Origin: Haliscomenobacter sp.
Lineage (GTDB): Bacteria > Bacteroidota > Bacteroidia > Chitinophagales > Saprospiraceae
Length of the DNA stretch: 64,000 nucleotides
Direction of reading: 5' to 3'
Assembly (NCBI GenBank): GCA_016713275.1
Contig: JADJPL010000006.1
Coordinates: 1 to 64,000 of the forward strand
Shown piece by piece: positions 1-10,108 of this stretch. The position numbers and the translations under genes are program-made. Within the stretch, counting starts at the first letter, position 1; every line of letters begins with the position of its first letter. Below the pieces are notes generated by a model. The model was not told where the DNA came from. It searched no databases and saw only the letters and a program-made list of their open reading frames with translations.

Positions 1-499
1 ATGGTTTCTTCCGCACGCTGCATCAGCTCCACTTTCCCGGGATCCTGATCGATCACCACAAACTGAATGCGGTGCTTCAGAAAATGCTGGGACACTTCCT
101 TGCCATATTTTCCATAACCGCAAATAATGATGTGGTCCTGGAGCTTGTCGATATGATCACTGATATAGTTGGAGTACATACTTTTAAAAATTTCTCCCTG
201 AATGACGAAATAGGAAAAACAGCCAGAAAATAAGCAAACAGCCCGATATTCATCAGGATAAAAACGGAAGTAAATACTTTCCCTGTCGGACTAAGCGGGT
301 GAACCTCCCCATAGCCAACCGTGGAAAGGGTGATTACAACCATGAAAAAGGCATCCGGAATGGAATACCCTTCCAGGAGTACGAACCCCGTAACCCCGAA
401 CAGAATATCAAACACCAGCAAAAGCGCTGCCGCCCGGAGCGTCATAAACACCTTTGGAAGGGTGTGTACGTTAAGTTTCCAATACTTGAAAATACCCAT
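1..499 (-). CDS. Two-TM ion channel with TrkA-N start (partial, frameshifted)
   Basis: Potassium-channel-like protein of the inner membrane. Seen: starting at an ATG read from base 499 (MGIFKYWKL) there is one membrane helix, a pore loop ending in the selectivity-filter motif TVGYGEV, and a second helix (VFTSVFILMNIGLFAYF). The frame is then lost at an A-run at 215-219 (one base missing). Restoring it gives a linker and the beginning of a Rossmann TrkA-N domain (IIICGYGKYGKEV, then VVIDQDP), which runs off the window at base 1. In this family the nucleotide-binding domain gates the pore. A longer frame extends back to 637, but 499 puts the start just before the first helix. It is divergent from the amidohydrolase. 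Ion specificity cannot be proved from the sequence. Confidence 0.82.
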
Positions 500-675
500 G
501 CGTTTTGCCTGTCCCTTTCTGTAAATTACGGAAAATTCTCCGGAATGCGCAGGCACATTCCATGGAAAACAAAACAAATCCTTCTTCCGGCAGTTGTTAG
601 GCTTGTATAGAAAAAACGCTATATTCGGGCTGGTCATTCACCCGTAGTATTCTGTTTCACCCTAATGTACACCCT

Positions 676-1764
676 ATGCGTTCTTTTGTTTTCGCCGTCC
701 TTTATTTGGCCGCTACTGCCGCCACTGCGCAAGATTCCCTCCGGATGGATTTCGAAGCCTACGACCCGCCTTCTACCCTGGTCGTGCCTGAGCATCCGCT
801 TACCCGGGCAAAAATCCCTTTTATTGACGTTCATAGCCACCATTGGAATATGGCGGAACAGGATCTCAAAAAACTGATCCGGGAAATGGATGAACTTCAC
901 ATGGGCGCTATCATCAACCTGAGCGGCCGGGGTGGGGCGGCGCTGAAGGCGATGCAGGACAATATCACCAAACAAGGCTACCAAAACCGGATATTCCTGT
1001 TTACCAATATCAGTTTTAATGGTATCGACGAACCGGATTGGGCCCAGAATACCGTCAAGCAGCTCGAATACGACGTGGCCAACGGCGCCAAAGGGCTGAA
1101 GATTTTCAAAAGCCTGGGGTTGTCCGTTAAAGATAAATCCGGAAAACGAGTCCCTATCGACGACCCACGCATCGACCCCGTTTGGGCCAAATGCGGCGAA
1201 CTCGGGATTCCTGTGCTCATCCACGCCGGCGACCCCGAACCCTTCTGGAGTCCTATGGACGCGCAGAACGAGCGGTGGCTCGAACTCAAGACCCACCCGG
1301 GCCGCCGCCGCAGCGATAGCGACCCGGCGCCCTGGGCGCAGATCATTCAGGAACAACACCACGTTTTCCGGAAGCACCCCAATACCCGGTTTATCAACGC
1401 GCATTTTGGCTGGTTTGCCCATGACCTGACAAAATTGGGCCAGCTGTTGAAGGAAATGCCCAATATGTATATCGAACTGGGCGCCATCATCGCCGAACTG
1501 GGGCGGCAGCCCCGCCAAGCCAAAGCGTTTTTTGAAACCTATCAGGACCGCATCCTGTTTGGAAAAGACGCGTACAACCCGGAAGAATACCACACGTACT
1601 TCCGGGTGCTGGAAACGGCAGACGAGTATTTTCCGTACTACAAGCGCTACCACGCCTTCTGGCGCATGTACGGGCTCGACCTCCCGGAAAAGGTTCTGGA
1701 AAAGGTGTACTATAAGAATGCGCTGAGCCTCATCCCGGGCCTGGACCCCGCGGTGTTCCGGTAG
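676..1764 (+). CDS. Secreted amidohydrolase family protein
   Basis: Predicted exported metal-dependent hydrolase of the amidohydrolase-2 (TIM-barrel) family, 362 residues. Seen: a short signal peptide (MRSFVFAVLYLAATAATAQ), then a metal-binding H-x-H in FIDVHSHHW near residues 48-56, a mid-protein IHAGDP, a later NAHFGWF and a C-terminal LFGKDAY that supplies the usual acidic ligand. Length fits the family. It lies alone between a divergent channel gene and a convergent lactonase-like gene. Relatives include decarboxylases and lactonases such as those acting on 2-pyrone compounds; the substrate here cannot be assigned. Confidence 0.85.
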   Translation: MRSFVFAVLYLAATAATAQDSLRMDFEAYDPPSTLVVPEHPLTRAKIPFIDVHSHHWNMAEQDLKKLIREMDELHMGAIINLSGRGGAALKAMQDNITKQGYQNRIFLFTNISFNGIDEPDWAQNTVKQLEYDVANGAKGLKIFKSLGLSVKDKSGKRVPIDDPRIDPVWAKCGELGIPVLIHAGDPEPFWSPMDAQNERWLELKTHPGRRRSDSDPAPWAQIIQEQHHVFRKHPNTRFINAHFGWFAHDLTKLGQLLKEMPNMYIELGAIIAELGRQPRQAKAFFETYQDRILFGKDAYNPEEYHTYFRVLETADEYFPYYKRYHAFWRMYGLDLPEKVLEKVYYKNALSLIPGLDPAVFR

Positions 1765-1776
1765 GCTGCTGGTTAT

Positions 1777-2939
1777 TTATTGCTCCCGGGCAAACTGAAT
1801 ACACACGGTTACCGGAGCAGCTAGCTCCCATCGGAAATCCAACTCCCCACCAGCGGCGATCCGGAACGCGGTCAGGTTGTCGGTGTGCTGATTGGCCACA
1901 ACAACCCAGTCCCCTCCGGGCGTAATCGCAAAATTCCGGGGAAATTTACCCCGGGTAGGGTAATGCCCCAATGGCGTGAGCTTCCCGGATACCGGGTCTA
2001 TGGCAAACCCCGCCAGGCTATCGTGGCCGCGGTTGGAGGCATACAGAAAACGCCCGTTGGGCGTGCAGTGGATATCGGCGCAGTAACTGGTTCCCGAAAA
2101 GCCGGACGGGAGGGTCGAAACCGGGGCCTGCAACAGGGTTAACGCACCGCTGGCGCGGTCCCATGCAAGCGGCGTTATGGTATTGTTCAGCTCATGGACT
2201 ACAGGCAGCCGGCAGCGTGGGGTGGAAACACAAGTGCCTCGGGACCTGAAGCAGGGGCCAACGGGCAGAACGCGGGGCTCCCGGGAACCAATTTTTTCCC
2301 CGTCCGGTCTACCCGGAATATCCATATCCGGTCGGCGCCCAGGTCGGGCACGTACAAAAACGACTCATCCGGAGAAAGCACCGCCGCATGCGGATGGGAT
2401 GCCTCCTGCCTGGGATGCGGGCCCGAAACCTGAGCATAATGGGCGTCGGTAGCCGGCAGGAGTCCGCCGTTTTTTTCGATCGGGAACATGGCGATGCCTC
2501 CCGAATAATTGGCGATGAACGCCCATTCGTTGGCCCGGTCCGTCGTTACATAGCAAGGAGCAAACCCCAGCGTAGACTGGCGGTTGAGCAGCCGAAGCCC
2601 GGTTTTCCCTACTTCATAGGCAGCCAGATGACCGGTCGTATCGGTTCCGGGACCTGTTTCCTCCACGGCGTAGAGGAACCTCCCATCGGCACTCAGGGTT
2701 AGAAAGGATGGGTTTCGGATGCTTGCGTCCAGTACGGTTTGGGCGTTTACCCCGCCCAGGGTGTCCAACCGGAAATGAACGATGCCCTGGCCTTTATTCC
2801 CGGTTTGGCCGGGATTCAGGGTGTAGGAACCGGTGTAAAAATTAAAAGCAGGCGCCGTATTTTTAGGCTCTTTCGAGGTGGCGCATCCGGTAAGCCCGGC
2901 CAGCAGGCATAAAACGAAAACCGAGTGACGGAACGGCAT
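1777..2939 (-). CDS. Lactonase family beta-propeller lipoprotein (frameshifted)
   Basis: Member of the 7-bladed propeller lactonase family (PF10282; relatives hydrolyse 6-phosphogluconolactone or muconolactone). Seen: a lipoprotein signal starting at base 2939 (MPFRHSVFVLCLLAGLTGCATS), then repeated blade signatures such as NPSFLTLSADGRFLYAVEE, SHPHAAVLSPDESFLYVPDLG and PRNFAITPGGDWVVVANQ. The reading frame breaks near 2199-2202: restoring one missing base joins GPEALVFPPHAAGCL to VVHELNNTI in the other frame. Longer frames reach 3161, but the signal peptide decides the start. With the frame restored it is about 387 residues, normal for the family. The lipid anchor suggests a periplasmic location, unlike the classical cytosolic Pgl. 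Confidence 0.82.
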
Positions 2940-3044
2940 GATCCTGGTTGTATTGAATAAAATCATTAAATTGTAGGCGATAAAGGTTGCCATTTGCCCA
3001 AATGAAGGTAAGCTGAAATCTCCATTAACCAACAAGAATTTGAT

Positions 3045-3593
3045 ATGATCTACGCGCTTATTGCCGTTGTTGTCCTCGCCCTTTGGGGCATTATGCTCTT
3101 CAACCGGGGCGTCCGGCTCAAGAATCAGGTGGAAGAAGCCTGGAGCGGTATTTCCGTCCAACTCAAACGCCGCTACGACCTCATTCCCAATTTAGTGAAT
3201 ACGGTGAAAGGCTACGCCGCCCACGAACAGGATACCCTGGAAAAAGTGATCCAGCTCCGCAACCAGGCGCAATCAGTACCTGCCGGGCAGATCAACGACC
3301 AGGTTCAGGCCGAAGCCGCCCTTTCCGCCGGCGTCCGCTCCATTTTTGCCCTCGCGGAAAACTACCCGGACCTGAAAGCCAATCAGAATTTCCTGGGCCT
3401 CCAGCAAACCCTGACCGAGGTGGAAGACCACCTCCAGAACGCCCGCCGGTATTACAATGCAGTGGTCCGGGATAATAACAACTACGTGGATGGATTTCCT
3501 TCCATGATCGTGGCCCGAATGGGTGGATTCAAAGGATTCGACTTCTTTGAAGCGGACGAAAAAGAACGGGGAAACGTCGAAGTGAAATTTTAA
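3045..3593 (+). CDS. lemA: LemA family protein
   Basis: Small membrane-anchored LemA protein, 182 residues, the usual length. Seen: an N-terminal transmembrane helix (residues 2-20, IYALIAVVVLALWGIMLF), then the conserved four-helix segment with VEEAWSGISVQLKRRYDLIPNLV, the SIFALAENYPDLKANQNF motif and the ARRYYNAVVRDNN region. LemA function is poorly defined; it is commonly found beside DUF2207 or TPM membrane proteins, and here a DUF2207 gene starts 41 bases downstream, so the two are probably one operon. It diverges from the lactonase gene across a short shared promoter region. Confidence 0.93.
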   Translation: MIYALIAVVVLALWGIMLFNRGVRLKNQVEEAWSGISVQLKRRYDLIPNLVNTVKGYAAHEQDTLEKVIQLRNQAQSVPAGQINDQVQAEAALSAGVRSIFALAENYPDLKANQNFLGLQQTLTEVEDHLQNARRYYNAVVRDNNNYVDGFPSMIVARMGGFKGFDFFEADEKERGNVEVKF

Positions 3594-3634
3594 CGCTTTT
3601 TCTTCATGGGGTGCGAGCCCGCGCTGATCAACCT

Positions 3635-5293
3635 ATGGCAAGAATTCTTTTCCTGACCTGGTGCCTGCTGGCGCCAGCCGTATGGCTCCATGCAGAGTAT
3701 TTTACGATCAGGCATTACGCTATTCAAATGGACGTTTCCGCTTCCGGCGTGTTTTCCGTGGAAGAAACCCTGGACGTGGAGTTCAGCCAGGAACGCCACG
3801 GCATTTACCGGACCATTCCCACCGGCTATCGGGTGGACGGCAAAAAGCTTCGCATCCGGGTAACGGACGTAGAAACGCCTCACTGGCCCATGGAGCGGGA
3901 ATGGGAATTGGACCGGTTGCTGATCCGGATCGGCGACCCGGATCGGTATGTGAACGGACGGCAACAGTATGTAATCCGGTACAAGGTGCGCAAAGCCTGG
4001 CTTTTTCCGGAGGAGCACACCGAATTTTACTGGAATCTGGTCGGAAATGACTGGGATGTCCCCATCGATTCTATATCGTTTGCCATCCGTTTCGAAAAAG
4101 ACCCTGGTTTACAGGAAGGCGATTTCCGGGTTTTCACCGGCTACCGGGGCGATCAGGGATCGGATGCCACGATTTCCTATGACGGCGAAGGACAGATTTC
4201 CGGCGCCAGTACCCGGACTTTCTATTCCCGGGAAGGACTCACCGTGGCTGTCCGTCTGCCGGTGGACTATATCCCAAGACCGTCCACTACCCAGCTCTTT
4301 TTGTCGAAATACGGCCTCCTGGCCATACCCGTAGCCCTCCTGGCGTTTATCTTAATTCTCTGGGAACGCATAGGGCGGGACGACCCCACGATCACCATGG
4401 CCGAATATTATCCGCCCGAGGGCATCTCGCCTTCAGAAGCAGGCGCTTTCCTGGATGATAAAGTGGACAACCGCGACCTCATCGCCCTGATTCCCTACTG
4501 GGCTTCCGAAGGGTTGCTCGAGATCCACGAGGTGAAAGAAAAAGTGCTGTTGGTCTTTTCGGATTCCAGTTTTGAATTTGCCAAGCTCAAGGAACTGCCG
4601 GCTGGAAGGCCCACGTACGAGAAGGTGATTTTTGAAGGCCTTTTTCGGGATGGAGATCGCGTCCGGCTCAGTACGCTAAAGGACAAGTTTTATAATACCA
4701 TGAACTCGGCCCGTACGAAATTGAGCAAGGCGGTCAAGGAAAAAGCCTATTAAACCCCGGAGTCGCTTCGGTATAAAGCCTGGTTTCCGGTGTTCGGCGC
4801 CTTGTCCCTGGCGGCGGGAGTAGGGGGCGTACTGATTTCCCAGGCCTATGCCGCCGGGGGGATGTTCGTTGTTGGGGTGCTGTTTTTTCTTTTGCAACGG
4901 CCTATGTTGCGCCGGACCAGGTTGGGGTCGCAGGTATATCAAAAACTGCGCGGGTTTCGGGAGTTTGTGGACAAAGCGGACCGCCTCCGGTTGGAACGCC
5001 TGTTGCAGGAAGACGCCGGTTATTTCGAAAAAACCCTCCCCTACGCCATTGCTTTTGGAATGGCCAAAGCATGGTCTAAAAAATTTGACGGCATGTTCAC
5101 CGAACCTCCGTCCTGGTATTACGGCGCGTCCATGCATGGCGGTGTATCCGATTTTGGTCATTTTGCCGAGAACTTTAGCTCGGGAATGAAAGAAGTACAA
5201 AGCGTGTTTACCAGCTCGCCCAGCAGCTCCGGCAGCGGTGGCGGGGGATCCTCCGGCGGTGGATTCGGTGGCGGCGGTGGCGGAAGCTGGTAG
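3635..5293 (+). CDS. DUF2207 membrane protein, interrupted by in-frame TAA
   Basis: Predicted membrane protein of the DUF2207 family. Seen: signal peptide (start at 3635, MARILFLTWCLLAPAVWLHA), an extracytoplasmic beta domain (residues about 22-210) with the family motif ERHGIYRTIP, a membrane helix (LAIPVALLAFILILW), then a cytoplasmic part with TMAEYYPPEGISPSEAG. A TAA at 4751-4753 stops translation after KEKAY, but the same frame continues (TPESLRYKAWFPVFG) through two more membrane helices to a glycine-rich C-terminus ending GGGGSW, which is the usual end of this family. So one codon substitution, not a frameshift, separates the two halves. Adjacent to lemA, a recurrent pairing. It may be a sequencing error, a true nonsense allele, or a split gene with a GTG restart near 4790. 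Confidence 0.8.
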
Positions 5294-5440
5294 ATTTCCG
5301 GTTTTTCTTTGGAAAATTTCCTTTTTTGTTGATAAAAATCACGACGACAAGGCCTTTTTGTCATGGGTTAGCAACGGGGAATTGCCTACCTTTCTCTCAA
5401 GAGGAATAACCTCAGCATTGCCTAACCAAACCATAAAGCC

Positions 5441-7715
5441 ATGTTGGAAATCCGAGGCCACGCCAGAGGCGGTCAGGGTATGGTGACCGCTTTTGAGATC
5501 ATGGCGAAAATCCTCAGCGCGTTTGGCGATTTCAGGGTCCAGGCGTTTCCTGCTTTTGGGGTAGAGCGGACCGGAGCGCCTATCCAGGCTTTCTTACGAG
5601 CCGGGCGCAAAGAGATCCTGAACCGAAGCAATATCTACCACCCGAATCTGGTGGTCGTATTCGACGAAGGCCTGCTGGGCCAGGTCCCGGTCATGGATGG
5701 GCTGCAACCCGGAGGCGCCGTCCTGATCAACACAGACCGCTCTCCTGCTGATTTTTCCGAACACCCTTTCCCGATATATACCATTCCTGCTACCCGGATC
5801 TCCCTGTTGCATGGGTTAGGTTCCCGATCGCTGCCCATTGTCAACGCGGCCATGATCGGCGCCCTGGCGCGTATCCTGCACCTGGATCCCCAAGCGATGC
5901 AGGAGATCGTACGGGAGTATGCCCCTGCAAAGCCTGTGGAGAATGCAGCTTCTGCATTCCAGGCTTTTAGCATGGTCGCCCGTTCGGAAGGAGGAACGGA
6001 AACCGTCCGCGAGCTCCTTTGGGCTTCGCCGTCTACCAATGGAACGGACCTGCCTGTTTTCGGCGCCTGGGAAGAAAAAGCCCCTCCCGAAGGGGTTCCG
6101 GATATCCCCGCCTGGTTTAAACCGCTTTCGGTGAACAAAACTGGCAACTGGAGGGTCATGACCCCGGTTTACGCCGACCGTACCCCACCGTGTAATGCCC
6201 GTTGCCCTGCCGGAACCGACGTACGGGGTTCGTCAAACTGGCTACCCAGCATAAATTCCGGGAAGCGTACGAAACGATTCTTTCCCACAACCCGTTCCCT
6301 GGCGTTTGCGGGCGGGTTTGCCCCCATTTTTGCGAACAACATTGCAACCGGAACGCGCTTGACAGCAGCGTGAATATCGGCGCGATCGAACGCTTCCTTG
6401 CCGATCAGGCTGCGGATTTCACCCCCGCTCCCGCGCCCATAATGTATGAACATCGTATTGCCGTAATCGGCTCCGGCCCCGCAGGGCTCACTGCGGCCCT
6501 CCGGCTCCGGCAAAAAGGCTACGCGGTGAAGGTCTTTGAAGCCTTGCCCCAGGCAGGCGGGATGATGCGCACGGGAATCCCCAGATTCCGCTTGCCGGAC
6601 GACGTGCTGGACCGGGAAATTCAGCGCATTCTGGATCAGGGAGTGTCATTGGAACTCAACCGGAAAGTGCAATTAAGCGAACTGGCGACTGCTTATTCGG
6701 CGGTAATCACCGCAATCGGCGCCCATATAGGAACAGACTTGGGTCTCCAAGGCGCCGCCGGGGCCATAAAAGAAGGCATTGGATTTCTTCGCCAGTTCAA
6801 ACTCCAAGGCCAAACGGCAGGGGTGCGAAGGGGCGATGTAGTGGCCGTCGTCGGGGGCGGAAATACGGCAATCGACGTGTCGAGGACCTTGCTTCGCCTC
6901 GGGGCCGTTCCCACCATCTACTACCGCCGGACCCTTCAGGAAATGCCTGCCATCGCTCAGGAAGTAGAGGAAGCGCGCACAGAAGGCGTCGGCCTGGAAT
7001 TATTGACGGCGCCAGCCGGCGTACGCGAAACGCCCGAAGGGAAAATCGTGCTCACGCTGATCCGCATGGAACTCGGAGAACCCGATGCGTCCGGACGACG
7101 TAAACCGGCCCCCGTTGCCGGATCGGAGTACGTCCTAGAAGTAGACCATCTGATCACCGCGATCGGACAGCGGACAGATGTGTATGCGTTGTCTGGGAAC
7201 GAATTTAATATCCGCCAGGGGCTGGTGGGCAAAAACGGGGATTTACCGGTTTTTTGCGCTGGCGATATGGCCTGGGGAGGGACCGTGGCCGAAGCGATCG
7301 GCAGCGGAAATCAATGGCCGATGAGGTACATGCCTACTTCCAGGGGCTGCCATTCTCCCGCGAAGAACACCTGCCCAACGTCGTGCTTCCCAAGGACATC
7401 AACCTGAACTACTATCTGCCAGTGGCCCGGCATACCGCTGTCGCGCACCACCCCAAAGCGTTGTATGGGGATTTTACGGAAGTGAATCAGGGGCTGGAAA
7501 GCGGGGCCATTCTCTCGGAAACCGCCCGCTGCCTCCATTGCGGAGACTGTTTTAGCTGCGGAAATTGCTTCAATTACTGCCCCGATGCAGCTATTCATGT
7601 TGACGAAGAAGGCCGTCTCCGGATCGACTACGACTATTGCAAAGGCTGCGGGATTTGTGTAAACGAATGCCCTTGCTCGGCGATACAAGTAGAAATAGCC
7701 GAATTGGCCCGGTGA
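5441..7715 (+). CDS. 2-Oxoacid:acceptor oxidoreductase gamma-GltD-ferredoxin fusion (frameshifted)
   Basis: One polypeptide of about 757 residues after repair of two single-base deletions. Domain 1 (about 1-190) is the gamma subunit of 2-oxoacid:ferredoxin oxidoreductase (GHARGGQGMVTAFEIMAK, FPAFGVERTGAPIQAF). Domain 2 (about 240-660) is a GltD-like flavoprotein: cysteine-rich entry (CNARCPAG, CGRVCPHFCEQHC), FAD loop (VIGSGPAGLTAALRL) and NADPH loop (VVGGGNTAIDVSRTL). Domain 3 is a two-cluster ferredoxin (CLHCGDCFSCGNC...CP and CKGCGICVNECPCS), equivalent to a delta subunit. Breaks: G-run 6225-6228, needed to enter GFVKLATQ, and A-run 7308-7310, needed to enter KSMADEVHAY. The alpha and beta subunits follow, so this would be the electron-transfer subunit linking ferredoxin clusters to NAD(P)H. 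Confidence 0.85.
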
Positions 7716-7739
7716 TTTTTTAACGAAAAACCAGCTTTC

Positions 7740-8945
7740 ATGAATAGGGTAAGCATTGCTCCGCAAGCGCCGCCAAAAACTAAAACCTCTTTGTTCCCCA
7801 GACATCGGGAACTTATCCTGAAAGGCAATTACGCCGCTTCGGAAGCGGCGAAGTTGTGCAGGGTGGGGTTTGTTCCGGCTTATCCCATCACGCCCCAGAC
7901 GAGCATTGTGGAGCGGATTGCGGAAATGACCGCCAAAGGGGAAATGGGGGCTACGTATATCAACATGGATAGCGAACATTCGGTGTTCGCCGCTGCCATG
8001 GGCGCTGCGATTGCCGGCGAACGGGTGTTTACCGCTACTGCGGGGCAGGGTTTGTTTTACGCCCACGAGGTGTTGCATGCGATCGCGCACTTCCGCCTGC
8101 CCGTGGTGATGTGCAATGTAGGCAGGCCTTCCATCCCGTGGAATATCTGGTCGGACCAGAGCGACTCCTTATCCCAGCGGGATACGGGGTGGATCCAGAT
8201 CTACGGAGAAAGCTCTCAGGAAGTGCTCGATAGCCTGATTCAGGCCTATGTGCTGGCCGAACGGGTTCATATCCCGGTTATGGTCGTGCTGGACGCTTTT
8301 TACCAAAGTCATACCAGTGAAAATACCTGGGTACCCGATCAGGACCTGGTGGATGAATTTTTGCCTCCTCCTGCTTTTCAAACCGGGGAGGCCATGGCGG
8401 CGAATGAACACGTCGCCTTCGGGGGACTGATCCCGCCAGAGCATTACTTTAAATTCAATTATTCGTTTTGGAAAGCCATCCAGGAAGTAGAGGAGGAAGC
8501 GGAGCTTGTTGCCGAAGCTTTTGGGAATCACTTTGGGCGCAGGTACCACAATGTGGAAGCGATCAATATCGGCCCCCAAACCAAAGTGGTGCTCGTAACG
8601 ATGTCGAGTATCGCTACTACCGCCCGGGGGGTAGTGCAGCACCATCCGGAAGTAGGGATGCTCAAACTCCGCTTGTTCCGCCCATTCCCGGCAAAGGCTA
8701 TTTTGGACGCTTTTTCCCGGCTGTCGCCGGATACCCGTATCGCATGCATTGAACGCAACTTTCTGGGCGACCGGGAAGGCGCGGTGATGCAGGAAATGCG
8801 GCGCGCCTTGTATGGTAACCCCTTCCCTATGCGCGACTTTTACGCCGGGCTGGGGGGGAAAGATGTTCCCCCTTCCACCATTGAGAAGATCATCCACCTG
8901 GCAAAAGAAGGTAAAGAGGAGGTGTATTGGGTGGATTTTGAGTGA
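7740..8945 (+). CDS. 2-Oxoacid:ferredoxin oxidoreductase, alpha subunit
   Basis: Alpha subunit (pyrimidine-binding TPP domain plus domain II) of a pyruvate- or 2-oxoglutarate-type ferredoxin oxidoreductase, 401 residues. Seen: the substrate-site motif PAYPITPQTSIVERIAEM, NMDSEHSVFAAAMGAAIAGE, then FTATAGQGLFYAHEVLHAI, all typical of PorA. The C-terminal part (KVVLVTMSSIATTARGVV... LRLFRPFPAKAI) is the usual domain II. It starts 24 bases after the fusion subunit. A 216-base gap with a structured repeat separates it from the beta subunit. Pyruvate is likely but other 2-oxoacids are possible. Confidence 0.92.
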   Translation: MNRVSIAPQAPPKTKTSLFPRHRELILKGNYAASEAAKLCRVGFVPAYPITPQTSIVERIAEMTAKGEMGATYINMDSEHSVFAAAMGAAIAGERVFTATAGQGLFYAHEVLHAIAHFRLPVVMCNVGRPSIPWNIWSDQSDSLSQRDTGWIQIYGESSQEVLDSLIQAYVLAERVHIPVMVVLDAFYQSHTSENTWVPDQDLVDEFLPPPAFQTGEAMAANEHVAFGGLIPPEHYFKFNYSFWKAIQEVEEEAELVAEAFGNHFGRRYHNVEAINIGPQTKVVLVTMSSIATTARGVVQHHPEVGMLKLRLFRPFPAKAILDAFSRLSPDTRIACIERNFLGDREGAVMQEMRRALYGNPFPMRDFYAGLGGKDVPPSTIEKIIHLAKEGKEEVYWVDFE

Positions 8946-8949
8946 GCGG

Positions 8950-9068
8950 TTGAGGCAGCGCCTCAAAGTAGGTACGGAGCACGAGGCGGAGCCTCGCGCT
9001 AGTTTGGTGTAGCCGGTCAGGGGACCGGCGAATAGTTCCGCACGAAATCTGGGGATTTCGGCGAACAG
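8950..9068. repeat. Dispersed hairpin repeat, copy A (inside por operon)
   Basis: A run of hairpins fills the alpha-beta intergenic gap: TTGAGGC-AGC-GCCTCAA (8950-8966), CGAGGC-GGA-GCCTCG (8982-8996), GCCGGTC-AGGG-GACCGGC (9012-9029), then a module beginning ATAGTTCCGC and ending GCGAACAG that contains CGAAATC-TGGG-GATTTCG. The third hairpin and the flanks of the last module recur at 13.75, 18.38 and 26.6 kb, while the inner stem of the last module differs in sequence but keeps pairing. Confidence 0.85.
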
Positions 9069-9161
9069 AGCGAGGTGCGAGGTATGAAGGAGGAGGGTAG
9101 AGCGAACAACCAAATTATCTTCACAGGAGGCGGGCCTAAACGCCTTCTCAAAGCGAAGCGT

Positions 9162-10080
9162 ATGCAACCGGCAATGGATTTTCTGATCAAGGAGGAGCAG
9201 CTTTATTCGGGGGCCCTGAGTTGCAGGGGGTGCGGATGGGCGTTGTTGGCGCGGCATTTGACCAGCATATTGGGGCCGGATGCGGTATGTGGCCCCGGCA
9301 TCTTGTTTTTCAATCATTTCCGGTCCGTATCCTTTAAACGAACTGAAATCGACCGTGGTGCATACGGTGTTTGCCGCTGCGCCGGCTACGGCTACGGGCG
9401 TGCGGGCCGCGTTGGACCGGCAGGGGAAAAAGGACGTTCCGGTGGTGATTCTTGCCGGAGACGGAGGCACCTTTGATATCGGGTTTCAGGCGCTTTCCGG
9501 CGCTGCATCCAGGGGGGAAAACATCCTTTACATTGTGAACAACAACGGCGCGTATATGAACACCGGGGTGCAAACCAGTACGGCAACCCCTTATGGCGCT
9601 ATTACGACAACGAACCCGGATGGGAGTTTCAAAAAAACGTGGCCTAAAGACCTGATGGGGATTATTGCCGCTCACAACCTGCCTTATGCGGCTACCTGTT
9701 CGCTGGCCTTTCTGGAAGATTTCAGGGAAAAAGTGGAAAAAGCAAAACGCACGGAAGGGTTCCGGTTGCTGATGATCGACGGCCCCTGTCCGCCGGGGCA
9801 TAAAACCGATCCGAGCCAATCGATTCAAATCGCGCGCATGGCGGTGGAAGCCCGGCTTTTCCCGCTTTTTGAGGTCGAACGCCAGCAGTACCGGATCAAT
9901 TACCGGCCGGCTGCGCCCATCCCTACCGCTGAATGCCTCCAGCTCCAGGGCCGGTTTAAGCACCTTTTTCGACCCGAAAACGAGCAGATGCTTCAGGATA
10001 TCCAGGAACACACGGATGCTTATTGGGACCGCCTGCTCAAACTCGAGGAGATAAGCAGGAACCCCGTCGCCGCCGGTTGA
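9162..10080 (+). CDS. 2-Oxoacid:ferredoxin oxidoreductase, beta subunit (frameshifted)
   Basis: TPP-binding beta subunit completing the por operon. Seen: LSCRGCGWALLARHL near the N-terminus (cluster/TPP region, normally CPGCG), the TPP-Mg motif GDGGTFDIGFQALSGAASRGE followed by ILYIVNNNGAYMNTGVQTS, and the MIDGPCPPGHKTDP segment. The frame breaks near 9285-9292, where one extra base separates LGPDAV from VAPASCFSIISGPYP; without it the product is about 306 residues, normal for the family. I prefer the ATG at 9162 (MQPAMDFLIKEEQL), since everything upstream is repeat; 9174 is an alternative start. Confidence 0.85.
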
Positions 10081-10108
10081 ACCGTATAGGTAGGATTACG
10101 TTGTGTTC

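Noticed and set aside
634..1653. Long minus-strand open frame opposite the amidohydrolase
   Set aside because: It is an antisense shadow of a gene with clear homology; its protein has no recognisable domain.
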